The notes under the pieces were generated by a model. It did no database searches and had not been told where the DNA came from. It saw nothing but the letters and a program-made list of their open reading frames with translations. Of a stretch of DNA of 64,000 nucleotides, positions 9,055-18,500 are shown one piece after another (within the stretch, counting starts at the first letter, position 1; every line of letters starts with the position of its first letter). Position numbers and translations under genes: made by a program. Source of the DNA: an uncultured Erysipelotrichaceae bacterium (GTDB lineage Bacteria > Bacillota_I > Bacilli_A > RFN20 > CAG-826); contig OMWW01000001.1 of NCBI GenBank assembly GCA_900314865.1, positions 127,457-191,456 of the forward strand, given 5' to 3'.

Positions 9055-9492
9055 TTACCCCCTGACTGTTTGAGTCAAAAATTTATACATCTTAACACCC
9101 ACTAAAGCGGTAAGCGGAATAGTGTAGGCAATGCCTCTATTTCTTTTACTAGCTATAAAGTAGGCGTCTAATTCTCTTTTAATCTCTTTAACTGCTTCAC
9201 CACTGACAATGGAATAAACAATATCTTTCTTTGTATCTTCAATATCAAGAATTTCTCTAATTTTACTACTCGCTGTGCCTTCTCCCATTTGATAGAACTG
9301 GGCGCTACTATGATTCGTTCTTAAAATACGAATAACATTATCCCCTTGTCCACGTGGAACAATGATTGTGTACATTAAAAGTTTTTTGAGGTCTAAACGA
9401 TCTTCAAACTTAGATTCTTTGGCAACTTTTTTAGGCGCCTCAGAAGCATTCTTTTTTACTGTTTTAGTGGGTTTCTTTAACTTTTCTGCCAT
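9055..9492 (-). CDS. Divergent PII-like protein with basic N-terminal extension
   Basis: A 145-residue protein. Residues 1-35 are a Lys-rich extension (KKPTKTVKKNASEAPKKVAK). The rest resembles a PII-like ferredoxin fold: LLMYTIIVPRGQGDNVIRIL, then DIVYSIVSGEAVKEIKREL and GIAYTIPLTALVGVKMY. The PII signature is not conserved, so the call rests on fold-like pattern and on the neighbouring genuine PII-like gene, 4 bases downstream. It probably senses an effector for the DUF1538 protein encoded upstream. Confidence 0.65.
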   Translation of the reverse strand: MAEKLKKPTKTVKKNASEAPKKVAKESKFEDRLDLKKLLMYTIIVPRGQGDNVIRILRTNHSSAQFYQMGEGTASSKIREILDIEDTKKDIVYSIVSGEAVKEIKRELDAYFIASKRNRGIAYTIPLTALVGVKMYKFLTQTVRG

Positions 9493-9502
9493 AATTTACC
9501 CC

Positions 9503-11089
9503 TTAATTAAAGTGAATGATTTCGTTATTACGTTCATCATGAATTTGACTACGAATAACACGTAAGTAGTGTTGATTCTTGATTGTAGAAACAGTACCTA
9601 AAATTTGAATTGCGAGAATTGGAGTTAAGGCGACTAACGCCACAACGCCAAAAGCACGTTCATAAAATATGATTGATTCACTTTGACCAATTCTTACACT
9701 TAATAAACCGACAATAAGTGGGAAAACAAAAGAGACCGCCATCGGGCCACTTGCAGTGCCACCAGAGTCAAAGGCTATTGCAGTGTATAAATCTGGAACC
9801 GCAAACATCATTAAAAGTGATAGTAGATATCCTGGAATGATGTAATACATAATCGAGAAATCAAATAGTGTTCTAATTACTGATAAACAAATAGCGAGAC
9901 CAACACCTAAAGACAATGCGATTAAGACAGTTCTCTTTTTAAGTTCACCATCACTAATTTCTTCAATTTGAGTAGTAAGAACATGGACCGCAGGTTCACA
10001 TAAGATTGTGACACAACCAATACCAAAGGCAAGAAGAATGATAATCCAATCTTGAAGTCCAGCAATGAATGTACCCATCTTTAAACCGATTGGACTCATC
10101 GCTGAACCAACCGCAGTTAAGAATATGGTTAAACCTATGAAAGTAACAATCGCGCCAACTAATAAAGAAAGCACTTTCTTCAAAGATAATTTGATATAAA
10201 TTGCTTCATAAATAAAGAAGATGATTAAGATTGGGGCCAAAGCCATCACAACTTCAATAATAGAGCCCAAAGAAGCGTCATGAGGCAATAAAGAAGTGAG
10301 GATTTGGTTTGTAATGTAGTCCCATTTAACTTCTTGAAGTGGAAGATTTGCCAATTCTCCAACTTTATAAGCAGAGAATCCTCCAGGTTTCACTAAAATC
10401 ATGATAATCATCGTGATAATTGGACCAATGGAGGCTAAACCAACTAAACCAAAAGAACTATCTCTAGTTTTGTCTCCACCTCTAGTCATTGCAACACCAG
10501 CCCCAAGAGCTAAGATGAATGGCACTGTCGCACTTCCAGTAGTAATTCCACCTGCATCAAATATGAATGGGAGATATGGATGGTTGCTTGGATCTGCTTG
10601 AAGAACACAAATAAGCATGAAAACGATTAAATAAAAGGCTAAGAACCAAACATTTAACGATTTCTTTAAAACAATACGAATAATACCTAAAACAACGAAT
10701 AAACCCACTCCAACTGCAATAGATGCAATCAAAACAGTGGAGTTCATGTTTACTTGTTTAGACATGATGAGAATACTTGGCTCAGCACAAGTGATTAACG
10801 AACCAAGAAGAAACGCGAATACGATAACAATGAGGAGTTTCTTTTGTTTTGATAAAGAAGCACCCATATATCCGCCGATAGTGATTAAGCTACTTTGTGC
10901 ACCAATTTGGAACAAGGAAAGACCAACCATCATTGCAAAGCCACCAAAGCCCAATAAGATATATTCGGTATTTGATAAACCATTCATTCCACTCGCTTGA
11001 AGAATAAAGGATAATGCATAAATAATCGCCAATATTGGAATGATGGAGATCGCACTATTTAGAAATGACTTAATATACTTGTTCTTCAT
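9503..11089 (-). CDS. DUF1538 integral membrane protein, probable transporter
   Basis: A 528-residue polytopic membrane protein with roughly a dozen hydrophobic helices. It contains two copies of the DUF1538 module. The conserved loop appears near residue 177 as FDAGGITTGSATVPFILALG and near residue 438 as FDSGGTASGPMAVSFVFPL, and a CAEPSI/CEPAVH motif precedes each. Such an internal repeat is typical of secondary transporters, but no substrate is known. DUF1538 genes commonly sit beside PII genes, as here with two PII-like genes right downstream, implying control by direct PII binding. Confidence 0.88.
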   Translation of the reverse strand: MKNKYIKSFLNSAISIIPILAIIYALSFILQASGMNGLSNTEYILLGFGGFAMMVGLSLFQIGAQSSLITIGGYMGASLSKQKKLLIVIVFAFLLGSLITCAEPSILIMSKQVNMNSTVLIASIAVGVGLFVVLGIIRIVLKKSLNVWFLAFYLIVFMLICVLQADPSNHPYLPFIFDAGGITTGSATVPFILALGAGVAMTRGGDKTRDSSFGLVGLASIGPIITMIIMILVKPGGFSAYKVGELANLPLQEVKWDYITNQILTSLLPHDASLGSIIEVVMALAPILIIFFIYEAIYIKLSLKKVLSLLVGAIVTFIGLTIFLTAVGSAMSPIGLKMGTFIAGLQDWIIILLAFGIGCVTILCEPAVHVLTTQIEEISDGELKKRTVLIALSLGVGLAICLSVIRTLFDFSIMYYIIPGYLLSLLMMFAVPDLYTAIAFDSGGTASGPMAVSFVFPLIVGLLSVRIGQSESIIFYERAFGVVALVALTPILAIQILGTVSTIKNQHYLRVIRSQIHDERNNEIIHFN

Positions 11090-11181
11090 AGTATTTCAAT
11101 TATACTAATCTAATGTTTTTATTTGAACGAAAAATATTAATATTTTTGAAAACCAATAACGATAAATAGATAGAATAAATT

Positions 11182-11206
11182 AAACAAAAATACCCTTAAG
11201 GGTATT
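11182..11206 (-). terminator. Intrinsic terminator after the RluA-type gene
   Basis: On the minus strand the palindromic stem AATACCC-TTAA-GGGTATT is followed by TTTGTTT. It overlaps the stop codon of the pseudouridine synthase gene. Confidence 0.75.
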
Positions 11207-12128
11207 ATTTGTTAAAGTTTGGGAATAAAGTCTTAAATTCTTTTGGTGTGGGAGCCTTGAATTTCAATTCTTTACCAGTAAATGGATGAGTAAGAATTAA
11301 TTCATAAGCATGTAGACCAAGACGGTGGATTGGATTGGAAGGATTTCCATATTTATCATCACCGATAACGTGGTGTCCTAAATCACCCAAATGCACTCGG
11401 ATTTGGTTCTTTCTTCCAGAATCGATATGAACATCTAGGAGTGAATATTTATCGGTTTCCATCATGACTTTGTAATGAGTAATAGAGAACTGTCCATCTC
11501 CCTCTTTTTTTGAAGAATACATCATGTTTTGACTATTCTTCTTTAAATAAGATTTAATGGTGCTGTTCTTTTCTTTCAATATTCCTTCAACAATCGCATA
11601 GTAGCCTCTAGACTTAACTAGGTTATTCCAATCATCTTGGAGCGCTTGTTGAAGCTTTGGGTTTTTTGCCACCATAAGAACGCCAGATGTATCTTCATCA
11701 AGTCTATGGACAACATAGATGCGGTTGTGTTTATCTTTTTGTTGAACATAATCGGTTAACATGCGATAAGCAGTGGATCCTTTTTCTTTGTCGCTAGCGA
11801 TAGAAAGAAGACCGCTTGGTTTATTTATGACTATCATCTCTTCGTTTTCAAAGATGATAGGAAGATTACTACGTGTTTTCTTATGGATTGGGGTTTTAGA
11901 AATGATAACTGTGTCACCTTTGGTGAGTTTGAAGTTATATTGCGAAATAGGCGCTCCATCGACACTGACACGATGATTAGTGAGTAAAGACTTGATTGAA
12001 TTACGGGATTGTCCTTTCAAAGTTTCTAATAGAAATTCTAAAAGTTCAATATCCTTATTAACTGGATATTCCCTTAAGCCTGTATAGTCTTTTGACTTAT
12101 GTTCAAATCTCTTTTTATTTTTGTTCAT
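11205..12128 (-). CDS. RluA/RluD family pseudouridine synthase
   Basis: A 307-residue enzyme with an N-terminal S4 RNA-binding domain (about residues 28-75, RNSIKSLLTNHRVSVDG) and a catalytic domain. The hallmark HRLDEDTSGVLMVAKN near residue 143 includes the catalytic aspartate. GRKNQIRVHLGDLGHHVIGD is the second family motif. It converts uridine to pseudouridine in rRNA or tRNA; which site cannot be told from sequence alone. The start overlaps the end of the upstream ATP-grasp gene by 14 bases, so it belongs to that operon. Confidence 0.93.
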   Translation of the reverse strand: MNKNKKRFEHKSKDYTGLREYPVNKDIELLEFLLETLKGQSRNSIKSLLTNHRVSVDGAPISQYNFKLTKGDTVIISKTPIHKKTRSNLPIIFENEEMIVINKPSGLLSIASDKEKGSTAYRMLTDYVQQKDKHNRIYVVHRLDEDTSGVLMVAKNPKLQQALQDDWNNLVKSRGYYAIVEGILKEKNSTIKSYLKKNSQNMMYSSKKEGDGQFSITHYKVMMETDKYSLLDVHIDSGRKNQIRVHLGDLGHHVIGDDKYGNPSNPIHRLGLHAYELILTHPFTGKELKFKAPTPKEFKTLFPNFNK

Positions 12129-12999
12129 CTTTGATTTTTCTTTTCACCATTTCCATGAATAGTTTAGCAACATTTACATTGGTAATCTTCTCAAATTCTT
12201 CAAAGAAGGCATTAGAGTTTATTTCACATAACACTGGTTCACCATCTTCTCCAAATAGGAAATCTAAGCCAGCGTATTCAATATTGAACAAGTCTTTGAT
12301 TTTTGAAGAAGCTTCTAAAAACCTTTCGTCTAACTTGAATTCTTTACTTGTCGCTGTGGAACCAAAGTTACTTCTAAAGTCTTCGGTGTTATAACGTTCA
12401 AACGCTCCAACAACTTTTCCATCAATGATCAGCACTCGTACTGACTTACCAAAACTTGAAGAAATATATTCTTGGAATTGAAGTGGCTGACGACAGTATT
12501 CACTATACAAAGAAGCGAGTTCTGTTGCGTTATTTACTAGAAATACGCCTGTTCCTAGTGATCCATAAACCTTTTTCATCACAAGCGGAAAACCAAGTTC
12601 TTCACCTAATCCTTTTAAGAATCTTAAGTTCTCTTCTTTAAGAACAGGAGAATAAAAAAGTGGTCCGGCGATAGTCTTAGGCATTTTTATACCTTCATTA
12701 GCGCACATGATATTTGTGAGCATCTTATCGTCACACATTTTGATAAAGTCTGGTTTATTAAATAAGCGATAACCTGATCTTTCAAGTAATCTAGCCAAAT
12801 AAATATCTTTATCACAATAAATAATGAAATCACATTTTGGTATTTTGATTTGAATGTTGTTATCTTTGATAACCGCTAAAGAACCATCATTAATGAAATG
12901 AGACAAAGAAATACCGAGCTTATTTCCTTCCTCGGTAAATCTTTTTATCTTATAGGCATTATGCCCAATATCTTGGTTTGTGATAATAATTCCGTTCAT
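12115..12999 (-). CDS. RimK-like ATP-grasp ligase
   Basis: A 294-residue protein with the RimK-type ATP-grasp layout. An N-terminal Rossmann-like part is followed by the ATP-binding region GFPLVMKKVYGSLGTGVFLV (about residues 138-157), then LQFQEYISSSFGKSVRVLIIDGKVVGA and the metal-binding segment DFLFGEDGEPVLCEINSNAFF. These enzymes join a carboxylate to an amine through an acyl phosphate. RimK, LysX and MptN are relatives, and the substrate here is unknown. It lies one base from the GrpB-like gene and near a second ATP-grasp gene, so the three may make one small molecule or modify one protein. Confidence 0.87.
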   Translation of the reverse strand: MNGIIITNQDIGHNAYKIKRFTEEGNKLGISLSHFINDGSLAVIKDNNIQIKIPKCDFIIYCDKDIYLARLLERSGYRLFNKPDFIKMCDDKMLTNIMCANEGIKMPKTIAGPLFYSPVLKEENLRFLKGLGEELGFPLVMKKVYGSLGTGVFLVNNATELASLYSEYCRQPLQFQEYISSSFGKSVRVLIIDGKVVGAFERYNTEDFRSNFGSTATSKEFKLDERFLEASSKIKDLFNIEYAGLDFLFGEDGEPVLCEINSNAFFEEFEKITNVNVAKLFMEMVKRKIKDEQK

Positions 13000-13505
13000 T
13001 ATTCAAATTTAAAATTATCATCAATCAAAGAATTGATGTATGTTTGTTTAATCTTATTATATTGAGCAATATCCCCGTTATAGTGGATAAAGAGTTCTTC
13101 ACGATAGTTGTTATATTTTTGTACTCTATCATAGCTTTCTTTTAATAATGATTGGAAAGCATGACATCTATTAAAGAAAGTGCCTGCATATTGAACAACT
13201 CTAACAGTGATACCAACTTTTTCATATTTGTAGCGTTTTACTAACACCATGCATTCAACCGTGGAATATTCTTTAATTACTTTATATTCTTTGCTTGCTA
13301 AAAGCATTGAAACAGTGGAGATGTCTTTAAAATCATGAACCGAAAGTAAAATATCAACATTCCTAAAGGAACGGCAATTAGCAACTGAAGTTGCACCTAT
13401 ATGTTCAACATTAAATCTAAATTGAGGTAATAAGAAATGAAGATTATCGCGTTCAGCGACAAAGATCTTACTCCAAAGTTCAGGTTTATATTCTAAATAA
13501 GGCAT
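12999..13505 (-). CDS. GrpB/UPF0157 family nucleotidyltransferase-like protein
   Basis: A 168-residue protein with the family motif NVEHIGATSVANCRSFRNVDILLSV near residues 32-56. It corresponds to the canonical EHIGSTSVPGL..KPIIDI of GrpB proteins, which have a nucleotidyltransferase-like fold. The usual K-P before the aspartate is changed to F-R. No member has a firm function; family proteins often sit with ligases or kinases. It lies between two ATP-grasp genes with 1 to 3 bases between them, so the three are surely co-translated. Confidence 0.8.
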   Translation of the reverse strand: MPYLEYKPELWSKIFVAERDNLHFLLPQFRFNVEHIGATSVANCRSFRNVDILLSVHDFKDISTVSMLLASKEYKVIKEYSTVECMVLVKRYKYEKVGITVRVVQYAGTFFNRCHAFQSLLKESYDRVQKYNNYREELFIHYNGDIAQYNKIKQTYINSLIDDNFKFE

Positions 13506-13508
13506 TTA

Positions 13509-14792
13509 TCATGCTCCATCAATGTGAGTGTCACAAATGTTGTCTCCAGAATTACCTTCTTTATTAAACATTGAAGATCCAGATCTATTTTCACTTGGAA
13601 CATTCTTTCTGCTTACATATTCTTTAAATAATTCAACATCTTTAAGGTTTGTAAACTTTGCCATAAAGAATTTATCACCCATAACACCTGCAAGTACTTT
13701 TGGATATCTGCCATTACCACAGATGTTCTTTTCAAATGTTCTTAAAACTTCGTCATCTGAATAGAAATAGGTAGCGTTATCTCTTCTAGAGGCAGTTGCG
13801 CAATAGAATTTAGGTTCACAAATAGGGTGAGGATTAAAATCTGCAACAGTATTTGCGTAAAGTTGATACATGTTCACAGAATTGGCGTAGTTATGCATAT
13901 CAGGAGTGTATCCACCAGGTGTTCTTATATTAACCTCTAATCCAACGATATCTCCAACGTCTACAAATCCAGGAATTTTCTTATTTACCCTAAAGAATTC
14001 GATGTGGAAACATCTATTTTTAAGTTCAAAAGCTTTGACTGTGGCTCTTCCAATCTTTTCAAACGATTCTGGGATGAAAGGATTTGAATAATAAAACATT
14101 TCACTTCCTTCATGGAGGATGTCACTAATAGAAGGAGGACACTCTAAGGAAGCCATAAAAATGACTTCACTATTTATATCAGCGATACCGTCAAATGTAA
14201 CGATATCTCCAGAGACAAATCTTTCGCAAATATATTGACAATTTTCTTGTTTTTTCGCGAAAAAGTCATCTAATTCTTGCATATTTGATAATTTGAAGCT
14301 TTCTTCTGCACCAACACCAATATCAGGTTTTACAAAGAGAGGAAAACCGTTTTCTTCAGCGAATTTAACAAGGCTTTCTTTATCGCTAACCAAGATAAAT
14401 GGAGCAACTTTAACACCCGCTCTTTGGAATCTTTCTTTCATTAAACTCTTGCGTTGATAAGTATCGAGTTCATGTTCTCTTAAACCGGTATCAATAGAGA
14501 ATAGATCTCTTAATTTTGCATCTTTTCTTAACCAATACTCGTTATTACTTTCAAGGAAGTCGATGTGACCATATTTTCTTTCAAAATAACCTACTGCTTC
14601 TTTCTCCTCGTTGAAATTATCAAGGTTATTGCAGCGGTAATATTCATGTAAGGAATCTTTAAGTTCTTGTTTGAGCTCTACATAAGGTTGATCGCCTACG
14701 CCAAGGACTCTAAAGCCGACATTTCTTAACGCTCTAGCGAATTGCCAATATGTTTCTGGGAAGTTTGGTGATATAAGTACAAAATTTTTCAT
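13509..14792 (-). CDS. ATP-grasp enzyme (carbamoyl-phosphate-synthase-like class)
   Basis: A 427-residue protein. A pre-ATP-grasp domain (NFVLISPNFPETYWQFARAL) is followed by the central ATP-grasp: GFPLFVKPDIGVGAEESFKL (about residues 150-169), the hinge CQYICERFVSGDIVTFDGI, and the metal site HIEFFRV then GLEVNIRTPGGYTPDM. The arrangement resembles the peptide or amino-acid ligases related to BacD and carnosine synthase. It is first in an operon with a GrpB-like and a RimK-like gene, suggesting a short ligase pathway. The product cannot be named. Confidence 0.85.
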   Translation of the reverse strand: MKNFVLISPNFPETYWQFARALRNVGFRVLGVGDQPYVELKQELKDSLHEYYRCNNLDNFNEEKEAVGYFERKYGHIDFLESNNEYWLRKDAKLRDLFSIDTGLREHELDTYQRKSLMKERFQRAGVKVAPFILVSDKESLVKFAEENGFPLFVKPDIGVGAEESFKLSNMQELDDFFAKKQENCQYICERFVSGDIVTFDGIADINSEVIFMASLECPPSISDILHEGSEMFYYSNPFIPESFEKIGRATVKAFELKNRCFHIEFFRVNKKIPGFVDVGDIVGLEVNIRTPGGYTPDMHNYANSVNMYQLYANTVADFNPHPICEPKFYCATASRRDNATYFYSDDEVLRTFEKNICGNGRYPKVLAGVMGDKFFMAKFTNLKDVELFKEYVSRKNVPSENRSGSSMFNKEGNSGDNICDTHIDGA

Positions 14793-14831
14793 AACGCTTC
14801 TCTATTTCTTTCTAACTAAACATTATACAAA

Positions 14832-14859
14832 AAATATCCCCATTAAAGTAGGGATATTT
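14832..14859 (-). terminator. Intrinsic terminator after the membrane protein gene
   Basis: On the minus strand AAATATCCC pairs with GGGATATTT across a 10-nt loop and is followed by TTTTT. It ends the transcript of the membrane-protein gene on its right. Confidence 0.8.
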
Positions 14860-14879
14860 ATGTATTGTGGTTAATAATT

Positions 14880-15497
14880 CTACTCTTTTTCTGGAATTAA
14901 TTGGCTTGTTGCCACTAAGCCACCACATAATATTGTTAAAATGGCAACCACGATTGACTCAGCGCTTAATTCAATATTCATTGAGGTAAAATAGTTATCA
15001 ACGTATTCTTTTACTTCATTTGGATATTTAACATATCTTGGATCATTTTTCATTACGCTGTTATAAACTGCACTCTTTTCACTAGGAATGATAAGTAATT
15101 GAAACACCGCGCTTAATAAGAATAAAACACAAAGAATTAAGATAATCTTTTTCTTTAAGCTTTTATTTTTGATAACAAAAGAAATAATGCCTATAGCAAT
15201 AACGTCTAATAACAAGAACAAGAATCCTAAGAATCCCATAACGTTAAGGCCCAATGATTTCATGTTTCTAATTTCAATTGCCTCAAAGAACTCTTTTATA
15301 GAAACAGTTGTAGTTACTCCGGTAACACCATTTTTAATTTGCATAGTTTGAGCGCCCCAAATTATGTTCTTAATAGTGTACTGGTTCATTCCTCCAGCGC
15401 CTTTAAGTGAAATAACAAAAGACATGAAGAAAAGAACTAATCCAGCAAATAAACCGGTATAAAGTAAAACGTTTTTTGTTGTTGCACGAATTTTCAT
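14880..15497 (-). CDS. Hypothetical membrane protein, four predicted helices
   Basis: A 205-residue protein of unknown family. Hydrophobic helices are visible near residues 10-30, 82-105, 115-135 and 180-200. Between helices 1 and 2 lies a soluble loop of about 50 residues, and another of about 45 residues lies between helices 3 and 4, both probably outside. It is a single-gene unit with terminators on both sides. No function is proposed. Confidence 0.75.
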   Translation of the reverse strand: MKIRATTKNVLLYTGLFAGLVLFFMSFVISLKGAGGMNQYTIKNIIWGAQTMQIKNGVTGVTTTVSIKEFFEAIEIRNMKSLGLNVMGFLGFLFLLLDVIAIGIISFVIKNKSLKKKIILILCVLFLLSAVFQLLIIPSEKSAVYNSVMKNDPRYVKYPNEVKEYVDNYFTSMNIELSAESIVVAILTILCGGLVATSQLIPEKE

Positions 15498-15534
15498 AAC
15501 TCTGTTCTCCTGAGAATTATTATAATTCTTTCAA

Positions 15535-15562
15535 AATAAAAGCGGTACCAAAACGATACCGC
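15535..15562 (-). terminator. Intrinsic terminator after the large Ig-domain lipoprotein gene
   Basis: On the minus strand GCGGTA pairs with TACCGC around a 9-nt loop and is followed by TTTTATTTTG. It matches the end of the lipoprotein gene on its right. Confidence 0.8.
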
Positions 15563-15582
15563 CTAATGTAATTGAATAATAA

Positions 15583-18500
15583 TTATTTGGAGAATGTCCA
15601 AGTCGCGTTAATGCTTCCACTATAAGTGTATAGATTGAATGTTACGCTTCCATCTTCGTTAATGGTGCCTTTAGCAGTTGCTCCAATACTATCGGAAGCA
15701 AATGGACGATAAGATGCAAAACTGCTCATTCCATCCCCAACATCAGTTAATGTGATAGTGATTTCATTATCTTTAACTGTGTAGGAGAAATAACACTTTT
15801 TAATAGAGCTGTCGGAGCTACTAGCAGGATCTCTACTGAATTCTCCGCTTCCATCTTCATTAAATGTAAATGAGAAATATGTATCAACTCCACCAAGTTT
15901 CTTAGCAGGAGCGGTATATTTTCCATTTAAAGTCTTATCACTTGGAGTTGGATCCACTGGTGTTTTTTGAGAAACAACAATTGCGATTTGGAGGTCACCT
16001 TCAGGAGCAACGAATGAGATTTCAGTGCTTGTCATATCAAAGACGCCATCATCCGCTTGTTGCCAAACTGCTTGAGTAGCTTCATCTTCACCAATGAAGT
16101 ACCAATAATCAAATGAATAACCTTCTAATAATTCTGCTTTTAAAGTAATGGTGTCACCAGCTTCAAATTCGCTTGGTAATGTGGATTTTTCTAAATCAAC
16201 TCCTTCAACATCACAAACTTCCCAATTGTCATCAAGACCTACGTAAGAAATGCTGTATTTTTCTTCTACTGGATCTTCTCCGCCTTCAATAGCCTTAATA
16301 GTGACATTACTTTCTGGCATATTGAAGAAATAGGTAGTAACTCCAGTCATTGGATGTGTGTTTGAAGATACTTCAACTTCGTTATTATTTGCGTCAAGAA
16401 CTTTAACTTCATAATCAGTATTACCATTAACACTTAATGTAAATCTACATTGGGTGTCTTTAATGGCTTTCAAAGATGTAGGAGTAGTAACAGTAATGGT
16501 GACGTTTTCACTATTAACGACAGTGATTGAATATTCAACTTGTGATTTTGCGTTTACATTAATAATGTAACTTTCTTGAACTTCAACACCATTTTCTTCA
16601 TATTTAATAACGACTTCTTTTTCGCCTGTAGTAGTGGTGTTTGGACTAGAAATATATGTTGGTTCTACTTCTTTAGAACTACCATCAGAATAATGAGCGG
16701 TAACCACTCCATCAAAGGAGAAGATTTCTCCTTCTTCATATTCAGTCTTATAACCGCTTAAGGTAATTGAACTAAGTAGAACACTTGGAGCAGGTGTATC
16801 TGGTGAACAGATGATAACTAATTGAACATCATAATCTGGCATCACAAATGAGAATTCAGAACTCAAAGACATTCCTTCGTCTGGAAGTTGAGAGTTAACT
16901 GGGTCAGAATCTTCTTCGGCTGCGTAGGCTGCTGCAAATTTATATCCTTCAGAGGCTACGATTTTAACATTAACTGTTTCTCCAACTTTGACTTCAGATG
17001 GTAATGTGGAATTATCAACATCAACGTGAGCTAGTTCCGCTAAATCGTAATTATCATCTAAGCTAAAATAGCTAATTGAGTGGGTTTCTGTTGGGTCAAT
17101 AGGTGTACTGGACTTAAGATATCCTTCATAGAAAGCCTTAGAAATTCTAATTCTAAATTGGATATATCCTTGATAATTTGATGATGTTTGTTGATCCATA
17201 TTAGTGAATTGAATTTGATCATAAGAATCATCAGAACTATAAATCATTTGTCCTAGTCCTTTGCTACTTGATAAGTAGTTAAATTGATCCAAGTATTCAC
17301 ATTGTGCTTTATATAACGCACAAGCTTGTTCATAGGACATGTAGATTTTAAATGTACCTGTAGAGGAAGGCGCCACAAAGTAATATGGTGAAGTTCCAGA
17401 TTCATCAGCGTTATTTGCGTTAGCAGTGCCATCTTTAAAACCACTGACTTGGTTGGTATCACTAATACCATCAAGTTTTAAGAAACTTTCAAGATCATAA
17501 GTCTTGAGATAATCTTTAAGAGCACCGACAGTAGTAACTGTGGCTTTGGTTGAAGTGGTGTATACATATTTAACTTGGAAGATACCTTTTGGGAAAAGAA
17601 CGCTATATTCTTGTCCATATTTATCTTTGTCAGTAGGAGCGTAGAATCTCATGATGACTGAATATTTCTTGATGAGGTTATCTTCCTCCTCTTTCTTAAC
17701 ATATTCAGTGTTACTGACTTTGGTAAAACCGTTATCTAAGAGTTTGGCTCCATATTCTTCGGTTAAATCACCAGAATCATAGTCAACAACCGCTGCACAA
17801 TTAGTGCCACTAGAAACTTGTTTTCCTAACTCATAAGAATAAGAAAGGTTATCAACAAATGGTGGGACCACTCCATTGAAGTAGCCTTTTATAAAGGCTT
17901 CATCAGTGTCACTCCACTTAGTTGGAGCAACATAGACATAATCTGGATTGGCAACATAGTTTTCAATTGCTTCGTTATGTGTTGATCCGATATTAGTAAT
18001 ATTAATTTCAACTTTAGCGTCAACTTCTTTGAATGTTTCATCTAAAGAACCTTCTTCTTCAGCTTGATAGAAGACAGTGAAGATAGATGTCACTTTGATT
18101 GAAGAAAGATCGCTAGCAACTTCTACTTTGAAGTTTTCTGGATTTTCAGCGTTAGAAGCATATAAACCAATACCTAAAGAAGCGATAACCGCCATAGAGT
18201 GGATGCTTTCACTAATAAAGGTATTGTCATGTTCTGTATCTAATTTAAAATCTGCGTCATCAAAAAGATTGGCGACAGCAGCTTCATATAGAATTCCTAA
18301 ATCTAAATCAGGTCTAGTGGAATAGAATGTACCAGGATTGATTGCGCTTCCGTTTTTAAGAAGTGAGAAATCAACAACACCTTGGTCTTTTTGTCTAATA
18401 TAACCATAGTAGAAATATTGGTCTGAATCTTCAAAGATTGCGTCACCATTAATGCTATAGAAGTTATATGTAACAAAGTTCTCACCAGTATCAAGTAATG

